Shown here: positions 5,998 to 11,656 of the stretch, piece by piece
Layout: every line of letters begins with the position of its first letter
Position numbering within the stretch: the first letter of the stretch is position 1
Assembly (NCBI GenBank): GCA_046262015.1
Contig: JBHENN010000049.1
Location: 1 to 11,656 of the forward strand
DNA: 11,656 bases
Source: JBHENN01 sp046262015
GTDB taxonomy: Bacteria; Actinomycetota; CADDZG01; WHSQ01
Reading direction: 5' to 3'
Program-made: the position numbers and the translations under genes
The notes under the pieces: generated by a model
Told to the model about the DNA's origin: nothing
Database searches by the model: none
The model's input: only the letters and a program-made list of their open reading frames with translations

Positions 5998-6828
5998 CTA
6001 CAGCAGGCCCCACCCATCGAAACCGGGGCCGAGGTAGTCCCGGAGCCGGGCCGCGTCGGCGCGCAGCCGGTCTTCGAGGACCCGGACGACGTCTGGCGCC
6101 AGCGTGGTCGGCGGGGGCCGGAAGCGCGCGTAGGCCGCCGAGCGGTATGTGGACCGGATCCAGCGCGGCGCCAAGGCCGACAGACGGCCGTGAGGGATCC
6201 GCTTGGCCGCTCGAGCGAGCGGCCTCTCGATCAGCTTGTCCTGGCTCTTGTAGTGCTCCTCGTGTAGCCGCTCGTCATCGACCCGATCGGGGTCCGCCCC
6301 CACGAATGCCACGACGCGACGCACCGTAGCGCCCCGCTGCGCCCGGAGCTCGTCGGTCGTCACCACGAGGACCTGCTCGCGGCCGAAGTGGCCCATGTAC
6401 TGGTCTAGCTGGAACGCGTACCTGCTGGCGTCCACGTACTGGGGGTCCTCGAGAACGGCCCGGTCTATGGACCTCGTCTCACGACCCCGGTAGACCTCCT
6501 GCAGGTAGTGAGACCGTAGCCGTTCGGTGGGATGCCGCACGAGGTAGACGAGGCGAGCGTCCGGGACCACCCGGGCCATCCGCTCCGCCACCCCGGGGTA
6601 CATGGGATATCTGGAGTAGGTCGTGGACGCCTCCCCGACGGCCAGCGCCCCCTCGGGCTTCGGGAACAGGGATCGGTAGTGGTCCACCCCCTTGGCGAAG
6701 TTCTCCGCGAGGAAGAAATGGATCTCCTTCTCATCGGGCATGAACACCTGCGGGTGGGCCCGAAGGTAGTTCCACAGGCTCGTGGTACCCGACTTGCGGG
6801 CCCCGATGACGATGAAGTTGGGAAGCAC
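5998..6828 (-). CDS. PAPS-dependent sulfotransferase (heparan-sulfate-sulfotransferase-like)
   Basis: A 276-aa enzyme expected to move sulfate from PAPS to a hydroxyl or amino group of a glycan in the cytoplasm. The 5'-phosphosulfate loop KSGTTSL (12-18) follows the typical opening PNFIVIGARK. The 3'-phosphate motif is LVRHPTERLRSHY with R98 and S106. PDEKEIHFF (31-39) and YAFQLDQYMGHFGREQVLV (137-155) are typical of the Sulfotransfer family related to NDST/HS3ST enzymes, and the length is normal. I chose the GTG at 6828-6826 because homologues begin just before the PNF-IGA strand; a longer frame to 7092 exists but its first 88 residues are Arg-rich shadow of the sigma gene. No good SD precedes the GTG, which lies 24 nt behind the sigma-factor stop, so translation may depend on coupling to that gene. 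The substrate is unknown; the locus suggests the exported polysaccharide. Confidence 0.88.
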   Translation of the reverse strand: MLPNFIVIGARKSGTTSLWNYLRAHPQVFMPDEKEIHFFLAENFAKGVDHYRSLFPKPEGALAVGEASTTYSRYPMYPGVAERMARVVPDARLVYLVRHPTERLRSHYLQEVYRGRETRSIDRAVLEDPQYVDASRYAFQLDQYMGHFGREQVLVVTTDELRAQRGATVRRVVAFVGADPDRVDDERLHEEHYKSQDKLIERPLARAAKRIPHGRLSALAPRWIRSTYRSAAYARFRPPPTTLAPDVVRVLEDRLRADAARLRDYLGPGFDGWGLL

Positions 6829-6851
6829 CGGCCGCGCGTGCGAGGAAGGGC

Positions 6852-8471
6852 TCAGCCCCTCGACTCGGACAGGTCGTAGTCGAGCGACACGATCCGGTCC
6901 TGGCGCCACGAGCCCACCACGGTCACCGTGTAGGTGCCGCTCGTGGGCATGGACCCGTCGGCCTTGGGGCCGGAGACGAGCTCGTAGCTGCCGGAGTAGG
7001 TGTTGCTCCAGCCGCCCCAGTCGGTCTGCATCGAGTTGGTGAGTCCGCCGGTCCCCTTGAGCTCGTACGCCCCGTCGTCGGTGTAGAGCCACACGCTCAC
7101 CTCATGCCCCTGGGCGTTCCCCGAGTGGGTGAGCTGTAGCCCGTAGGACAGCTCGCCGGCCGCACTCGCCGATCCCGATGCCGACTGGCTGAACCCATGC
7201 ATACCCGACTCGGTGACATCGGCCGACTGGGCGTCATCAGAGGTGGACCGAAGGCAGGAGCACGGCTTGCCGGACGAGGCCCGATCGATCGCGAACCAGA
7301 GGTTGAGGCCCTGGGGCTCGGCCGGGGGCGGAGGCTCGGCCGGGGTCGGATCGGGCGTGGAGGGAGCGGGCTCGGGAGAAGGTGTGGGCGACGGCGTGGG
7401 CGGGGCCTCGGCGACCGGGCTCTCCGTCGGCGACGGGCTGGCGACCGGGACCACCGCGGGGTCTGCCTCGACCTCCTCCGAGGGTTCTACCTCTGGCGTC
7501 TCAGACGTCTCGGTCGCGTGGGCGGCATCGGTCGCGCCAGCATCTCCGGACAGCAGGCTCTTGATTTCGGCCGAAGACGGCACGGTTACAGAGCCGGCGG
7601 CAGCCGGCGGGGAGACCGAGCCTGCGAGGGCGGCGCCGACGGTGGCGGTGCCCACGACGGTCGCGGCGAACACCGGGGCGACCCGCTCGGCGACGTACTG
7701 GCCACAGTGCTGCAGGGTGATGGTGCACGACGAGACGACCTGCGCGCCCGAGGTAAGAGCCTCCGCGGCGCGCGTCGCACCGGTCACTGCTTGGGCCGCC
7801 TCCTCGCGGACCGGCGCGTCCACGCGCTTGGCCTTCTCGAACATCCGCCCCGGCCACAGCAGCGGCGCGAAGGCCGACGTCCACGACCGCTTGAAGCGCT
7901 GGCGGGCCCGGTGCAGGAGGGCCTTTACCTGGCCCTCTGTGATCTCGAGCGCTGCGGCCACCTCCGGGTACGACAGTCCCTCGAAGTCCCGCAGGACGAT
8001 CGCGGCCCGATGCATGGGAGGCAACTTGGAGAGGACGCGCCGCACCCGGCGGCTCTCGGTGTTGCGGAGGAAGAGGACGGCAGGGTCCGCGTCCTCGACC
8101 CGTTCGAGATCGACGTCGGTCAGCTCGAGGAGCTGGGCCTCCACCGGTTTGCGGGCGCGGGCCCGTAAGTGATCGAGACAGACGTTGGTGGCGACGCGGG
8201 TGATCCAGGCGCCCAGCTGGTACCGCCCGTTGAACCGAGCCAGCCCTTGATAGACCTTGAGGAAGGCCTCCTGCTGAGCCTCTTGCGCGTCCTGGAGATT
8301 GCCGAGCATGCGGCGGCACACGCCGTGGACCCGGGGCGAGTACCGGTCGTAGATCTCCTGGTACGCGCCGTCATCGCCACGTTGGAACGCGCGCGCCAGC
8401 TCGCGCTCGTCCGTGTCGGCAAAGGGGCCGCTGTTGGGCAGCTCGAACTCGTGGATGCGGCGCGCCGTCAC
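6852..8471 (-). CDS. ECF sigma factor fused to a membrane helix, Pro-rich stalk and extracytoplasmic domain
   Basis: A 539-aa protein, about three times the length of a plain ECF sigma factor. Start GTG (8471-8469) with GGGAGG 11 nt upstream. Residues 31-103 are sigma region 2 (AYQEIYDRYSPRVHGVCRRM ... WITRVATNVCLDHLRAR) and 140-195 region 4 (LSKLPPMHRAAIVLRDFEGL, then the helix-turn-helix SYPEVAAALEITEGQVKALL). Residues 196-264 are a cytoplasmic linker with a Cys-x6-Cys (C249, C256). Residues 266-286 form one predicted membrane helix with positives on the N side, so the rest should be outside: an acidic part, a Pro/Ser/Thr stalk (340-388), and a 150-residue Ser/Gly/Tyr/Trp-rich, probably all-beta domain (389-539) containing CSC (404-406). 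No anti-sigma factor is encoded next door, and the C-terminal half may replace it. Actinobacterial ECF groups with membrane-spanning C-terminal extensions are known; the outer domain I do not recognise. It is probably freed by proteolysis or acts at the membrane (inference). Sulfotransferase follows in the same operon. Confidence 0.85.
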   Translation of the reverse strand: MTARRIHEFELPNSGPFADTDERELARAFQRGDDGAYQEIYDRYSPRVHGVCRRMLGNLQDAQEAQQEAFLKVYQGLARFNGRYQLGAWITRVATNVCLDHLRARARKPVEAQLLELTDVDLERVEDADPAVLFLRNTESRRVRRVLSKLPPMHRAAIVLRDFEGLSYPEVAAALEITEGQVKALLHRARQRFKRSWTSAFAPLLWPGRMFEKAKRVDAPVREEAAQAVTGATRAAEALTSGAQVVSSCTITLQHCGQYVAERVAPVFAATVVGTATVGAALAGSVSPPAAAGSVTVPSSAEIKSLLSGDAGATDAAHATETSETPEVEPSEEVEADPAVVPVASPSPTESPVAEAPPTPSPTPSPEPAPSTPDPTPAEPPPPAEPQGLNLWFAIDRASSGKPCSCLRSTSDDAQSADVTESGMHGFSQSASGSASAAGELSYGLQLTHSGNAQGHEVSVWLYTDDGAYELKGTGGLTNSMQTDWGGWSNTYSGSYELVSGPKADGSMPTSGTYTVTVVGSWRQDRIVSLDYDLSESRG

Positions 8472-8739
8472 GTCTAGCCGGGCCTCCCGGGTCGTCCCAT
8501 GGGAAGGGTTTGCTCTGGCAGTGTCCTTCGTTCAGGCCCTAAGAGCAATACCCTGCGAGCTACGCGCGGCGAGGAGCGGTGTCCCGAAGGCAGGTCCGCC
8601 CTACAACGCCCGGACCGGATCCTCCCGAACCCGGTGGAGATGGGCATCTTCGGTGGATTCGCCGAGGACGGCGCGCCTCCTGCCGCCGAAAGCCGACCAT
8701 CGGCCGATGCTTGCTCTGCCGGTCGGTATGGTGGCGGGC
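8472..8739. promoter_or_regulatory. Divergent intergenic region with a 12-bp palindrome
   Basis: 268 bp separate the sigma-factor start from the Wzz-like start. CATCGGCCGATG (8698-8709) is a perfect palindrome. TATGGT (8727-8732) has the form of a plus-strand -10 box and lies 7 bp before the GTG at 8740, which would allow a leaderless message; no -35 is recognisable. For the sigma gene I find no GGAAC-type box that would show self-activation. No gene is supported in this stretch. Confidence 0.35.
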
Positions 8740-9603
8740 GTGGAGGATCACCCCCCCGGCCTGCGGGATTACGCCGCCGCGCTGAACCGCCGCAAGTGGC
8801 TGGTGCTGGGGGTGGCCGCGGCGGTGGCGACCCTGGCCGGCTTGTCGTCGGCACGGGCCGGTCCGGCGCACACGGCCCTCGCTCGTCTCGTCGTGCGCGC
8901 CTTTCCATCCAACACACCAGGTCAACCGACGACGGTGAACGTCGAGACCGAGGCCCGGGTGGTCGCGTCGGCGCCGGTCGCGGCTCGGGTCGTCCGGGAC
9001 ACCGGCGTGGACGTGGACGAGTTGGGCCTGCTCGGCGCGCTAGAGGTCTCGGCGATCCCGCTGACCGAGGTGATCGAGGTGCGCTACACGTCCTCCGATT
9101 CTGCCGAAGCGGCGCTCCTCGCCGATTCCTTCGCCCGCAGCTACCTGGAGCACCGCCGGAGCCAGGTCGCCGAGGACCTCGGGAGGGTGCAGGAGGCTCT
9201 CACCGGACGCGTGGGTGCGTTGCGGGGGACCCTCGAGGAGGTCGAGGGCGACATGCAGGGGGCGGCGGCGCGCGGCGAGCGCGACCTGGTCCGCACGCTT
9301 GAGGTGGAGCGTGACATCCTCGTGATCCGCCTCGGTTCGTTGCAGGAGGCACTATCTGCGGCGGAGCAGCAACTCGCGCTGATCGGCGGAGGGGCAGATA
9401 CGACCGGCCTCGGGGGCGAGGTCATCGCCCCCGCCCGGGTAGACGCGGGCGAGGCCGGTGCGGCCGAGGACATCGCCCTCGGCGCGGCGCTCGGGCTGTT
9501 CCTCGGCGCCGGTATCGCCCTCCTGCTAGAGGTCCTTAGCCGCCCTTTGGCCTCGCGGGGGCCCGATCACGAGCCGGAGGCGACAAGCCCGAGCGATCGG
9601 TAG
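8740..9603 (+). CDS. Wzz-like polysaccharide co-polymerase / chain-length determinant
   Basis: A 287-aa membrane protein that in related systems sets the chain length of, or helps export, a surface polysaccharide. Two membrane helices bracket the protein (about 19-38 and 243-264); the part between faces outward. RRKWLVLG before the first helix, the strand TEVIEVRYTSSDSAEAALLADSFARSYLEHRRSQ (109-142) and a long coiled coil (about 140-215) are typical of the Wzz/PCP fold. The usual Pro-rich motif before the second helix is reduced to VIAPARVDAGEAG. There is no C-terminal tyrosine-kinase domain and no Tyr-rich tail, so any kinase partner would be encoded elsewhere. GTG 8740 is preferred because GGTGG lies 5 nt upstream; ATG 8728 or 8707 in the same frame are alternatives. 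A still longer frame back to 8413 overlaps the sigma gene and is unlikely. It converges with, and overlaps by 37 bp, the GT4 gene. Confidence 0.78.
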   Translation: MEDHPPGLRDYAAALNRRKWLVLGVAAAVATLAGLSSARAGPAHTALARLVVRAFPSNTPGQPTTVNVETEARVVASAPVAARVVRDTGVDVDELGLLGALEVSAIPLTEVIEVRYTSSDSAEAALLADSFARSYLEHRRSQVAEDLGRVQEALTGRVGALRGTLEEVEGDMQGAAARGERDLVRTLEVERDILVIRLGSLQEALSAAEQQLALIGGGADTTGLGGEVIAPARVDAGEAGAAEDIALGAALGLFLGAGIALLLEVLSRPLASRGPDHEPEATSPSDR

Positions 9604-10730
9604 AACTCCAGGTAGCGCTCGGTGAGTAGCGACTCGGCGAACTCGTGCTCGGCGATCGAGCGGCTGGCGGCGGCGAACCTGGCGCGCCGAACCGGGTCTC
9701 CGCTGAGCTGCTCTATCGCTTCCTCGAGGGCCGACGCGTCGCCCACGGGGACGAGCAGCCCGTTCGCACCGGCCCGTACGATCGTCCGGCAGCCGGGGAT
9801 ATCGGTCGCGATCAGCGGAAGGCCGCTGGCCGCAGCCTCCAACAAGAAGCGCGGAAGGCCCTCGTGGTAACTGGGTAGGACGGCGCCGTCGACCGACCGG
9901 AGCAGCTCGGGCATGTCGGAGCGATCTCCCAAGAGGGTGATAGCGCCGGCTCGCTCCCACGCGCGCAACCGCGGGGCGGGGACGCTCGAGGGGTTCCCCG
10001 GGTCGGGCGCGCCCGCGACGACGATCTCGATAGAGAGGCCCTTCGCGCGGAGCCGGGCGCCGGCCTCCGCGAGCTCGGCGAGCCCCTTGTCGAACAGCAA
10101 GCGTCCCGCGATCAGCCACCGAACCCGGGCGTCGGTCCGCGGGTCTGGCGAGGGGGCACGGGGATGGAACCGCGCCACATCGACACCCGCTCCCGGGATG
10201 ACCCGTGCGCGGGCTCGAGGGACCAGCCCGGCGTCTACGAGCCTGTCGAGATCGGCGCGGTTCTCGACCACCGTCCACGTCCCGGGGCGCGCGGACGCCC
10301 ACCGCAAGACGGGGCGCGCCCCGAGACGGATCGCCCTCGCGAGAAGACCATCTGCGAAGACGAAACCGAGTCCGGTGAACGTGTTGACCGCCGCGTCGAT
10401 GCCGGCGCGTTCGGCCGCGATGGACCCATAGAGGTTCGGCTTGATCGTGAAGTGCTGAACGCCGTCGAAGGATGCCCGACGATAGAGGCGCGTGAGCCGG
10501 GCGATAGCGGAAAGCTCACCGATGGGGTTGACTCCCTTGCGGCTGACCTCCCACGCGAGGTGCTCGAAGCCTTCCGAGACCAGCTTCTGCGTATGACTTC
10601 CCGCCGGTGAAACGAACACGACCTCGCATTGGGCGCGGCGCAGTGCACGGGCGATCGGAAGCGTGAGGTTGTACAACACCCAATCCCAATGGGCGACCAA
10701 CGCGATCTTCGGGCGGCGCGCCTCACCCAC
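9567..10730 (-). CDS. GT4-family glycosyltransferase
   Basis: A 387-aa GT-B fold enzyme that should transfer a sugar from a nucleotide-sugar to a lipid-linked acceptor on the cytoplasmic side. N-terminal half: KIALVAHWDW (8-17), QHFTIKPNLYGSIAAERAG (92-110) and NTFTGLGFVF (116-125), as in PglA/WbpH/TuaC-type enzymes that add an early sugar to an undecaprenyl-linked glycan. C-terminal half: VIPGAGVDVARF (177-188), GRLLFDKG (209-216) and the nucleotide-sugar site HEGLPRFLLEAAASGLPLIA with the E-x7-E pair E290/E298. Length is normal for the family. The GTG start (10730-10728) overlaps the end of the AsnB-like gene by 8 nt, so the two are one operon and probably coupled. The stop lies inside the end of the opposite wzz-like gene. 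Donor and acceptor sugars cannot be told. Confidence 0.85.
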   Translation of the reverse strand: MGEARRPKIALVAHWDWVLYNLTLPIARALRRAQCEVVFVSPAGSHTQKLVSEGFEHLAWEVSRKGVNPIGELSAIARLTRLYRRASFDGVQHFTIKPNLYGSIAAERAGIDAAVNTFTGLGFVFADGLLARAIRLGARPVLRWASARPGTWTVVENRADLDRLVDAGLVPRARARVIPGAGVDVARFHPRAPSPDPRTDARVRWLIAGRLLFDKGLAELAEAGARLRAKGLSIEIVVAGAPDPGNPSSVPAPRLRAWERAGAITLLGDRSDMPELLRSVDGAVLPSYHEGLPRFLLEAAASGLPLIATDIPGCRTIVRAGANGLLVPVGDASALEEAIEQLSGDPVRRARFAAASRSIAEHEFAESLLTERYLEFYRSLGLVASGS

Positions 10731-11656
10731 GGGAAGAGTGCTGCTCTTCCAGCCATGCCTGGAACATCAGTACGTCCCAGAGGTGGTAGTGCCAGTTGCG
10801 TGCGCCGGACAGGTGCTCTTCCCATCTCCGGCGGATCGGCTCCGGCCGAAGGAAACCCTCGGCCGCCAACCGGCGTTCGCTGAGCAGGGTCTCGGCCCAG
10901 TCCCGGAGCGGGCCGCGCAGCCACTCGTCGAGAGGGACCGAGAAACCGGCCTTCGGACGATCCACGAGGTCCTGGGGAACGTACCGATAGAGCAACCGGC
11001 GGAGCACCCATTTGCCGCTGCCGCCCCTCAGCTTGAGGTCGCGCGGGAGGCTCCACGCGAGCTCGAGCACGCGGTGATCGAGGAGTGGCCCCCTCACCTC
11101 GAGGCTCACCCCCATGCTGGCGCGGTCGACCTTGACGAGGATGTCATCGGGCAGGTAGGTGAGCGTGTCGAGGTACATCATGCGGTCGATGAGGTCGGTC
11201 ACGCCCGGTGCCCGGGCTAGGTCGGCGAGCACCGTTGACGGCTCGTTGCCCCCCACGACGACCGTCGCCGGATCGTCCCAGTGCGACACGAGTCTGCGAT
11301 ACAGCTGCTGCGGATGCTCCAGGGTCAGCAGCTCGGCGCCCTTGTGGAGCCGCTCACCGGGGCTCTTGCCGCGCGCGGAACGGGGGAGCAAGGGCTCGGC
11401 GCGCTCGTACAGACGGTCCCACTGCGTCGCCGTTCGAGAGCGCGCCAGCGCGGCCGCCGCGCGGCGAGCCGGCGCGGGCAGCCACGATGCGAGCGACCAC
11501 ATCTTCCTCGCCAGTGGATAGCGCGAGTAGCCGCCGAAGACCTCGTCACCGCCGTCCCCCGACAGCGCGACCTTCACCGCGCTACTCGCCAGCTGCGAGA
11601 TCAGGTAGGTCGGGATCTGGGACGAATCCGAGAACGGCTCGTCGTACAGACCCGGG
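10723..11656 (-). CDS. asnB: Asparagine synthase-type glutamine amidotransferase (5' part outside window)
   Basis: Only the last 310 residues of a protein normally about 600-650 aa long are visible; the glutaminase domain and the SGGxDS ATP loop lie beyond the right edge. What is seen is the synthetase domain: LYDEPFSDSSQIPTYLISQL at the window edge, SGDGGDEVFGGY shortly after, then YLPDDILVKVDRASMGVSLE and VRGPLLDHRVLE, KAGFSVPLDEWL, and a C-terminal NWHYHLWDVLMFQAWLEE. These are standard AsnB marks. In polysaccharide loci such proteins (WbpS-like) are thought to amidate a sugar carboxylate of the glycan rather than make free asparagine, and that fits the glycosyltransferase directly downstream. 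Plain asparagine synthesis cannot be excluded. The stop TGA (10725-10723) lies inside the start of the GT4 gene. Confidence 0.85.
   Translation of the reverse strand, partial: PGLYDEPFSDSSQIPTYLISQLASSAVKVALSGDGGDEVFGGYSRYPLARKMWSLASWLPAPARRAAAALARSRTATQWDRLYERAEPLLPRSARGKSPGERLHKGAELLTLEHPQQLYRRLVSHWDDPATVVVGGNEPSTVLADLARAPGVTDLIDRMMYLDTLTYLPDDILVKVDRASMGVSLEVRGPLLDHRVLELAWSLPRDLKLRGGSGKWVLRRLLYRYVPQDLVDRPKAGFSVPLDEWLRGPLRDWAETLLSERRLAAEGFLRPEPIRRRWEEHLSGARNWHYHLWDVLMFQAWLEEQHSSRG
10732..10750 (-). promoter_or_regulatory. SD-containing hairpin at the asnB-like/GT4 junction
   Basis: On the minus strand GGAAGAG-CAGCA-CTCTTCC is a perfect 7-bp stem with a 5-nt loop, ending one base before the GTG start of the GT4 gene. 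The 5' arm is the only SD-like sequence there, 13 nt from the GTG, so it would be buried while the stem is closed. Ribosomes finishing the upstream gene would melt it, a typical arrangement for translational coupling. Confidence 0.5.

Noticed and set aside
3786..6329. 847-aa plus-strand frame across the ligase-like gene
   Set aside because: Arg/Gly/Pro-rich shadow in another frame; it runs through the real stop and into the opposite sulfotransferase gene.
6829..7092. 88-residue N-terminal extension of the sulfotransferase
   Set aside because: Arg/His-rich, lies wholly within the end of the sigma gene, and homologues start just before the PNF-IGA strand.
7197..8172. Two plus-strand frames of about 320 aa opposite the sigma gene
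   Set aside because: Shadows of the Pro-rich and sigma-coding stretches; no domain or SD.
8413..8739. 109-residue N-terminal extension of the Wzz-like protein
   Set aside because: Low-complexity composition, overlaps the sigma gene start, no SD; Wzz proteins begin a few residues before the first helix.

Overview
The window is very GC-rich DNA on both strands. Several genes start with GTG or TTG, SD sequences are short and purine-rich, and one intergenic stretch carries a promoter of the GGAAC-N16-GTT type known from actinobacterial ECF sigma factors. With the gene content this suggests an actinomycete-like bacterium, perhaps a deep-branching or uncultured Actinomycetota. That placement is inference: there is no rRNA or other marker gene here. 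I see no tRNA, rRNA, insertion sequence, attachment site or CRISPR array.

Left part (1-3945): two secreted proteins on the minus strand. The one at the left edge is cut off by the window and starts with TTG at 642. The larger one (870-3476, 868 aa, also TTG) has a Sec signal peptide, Ig-like stretches, two Asp/Gly-rich cysteine-flanked modules and a C-terminal block of RTX-like Gly/Asp nonapeptides. The same Asp/Gly module recurs in the truncated neighbour, so the two are architectural relatives. The larger gene has a near-consensus sigma-70 promoter about 310 bp upstream and therefore a long leader with several hairpins.

Centre and right (3946-11656): a surface-polysaccharide locus. It holds an O-antigen ligase/polymerase-like membrane protein with a TPR tail (plus), a PAPS-type sulfotransferase behind an unusual membrane-spanning ECF sigma factor (both minus), a Wzz-like chain-length regulator (plus), a GT4 glycosyltransferase, and the C-terminal half of an AsnB-type amidotransferase (both minus, overlapping by 8 nt). 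Together these could extend, amidate, sulfate, polymerise and length-control a glycan at the cell surface.

The most striking element is the sigma factor gene (6852-8471): sigma-2 and sigma-4 domains, one predicted membrane helix, a Pro-rich stalk and a beta-rich domain predicted outside the cell, all in one reading frame. No separate anti-sigma factor is visible, and the sulfotransferase follows 24 nt behind. This looks like a one-protein surface-sensing transcription switch tied to a glycan-modifying enzyme.
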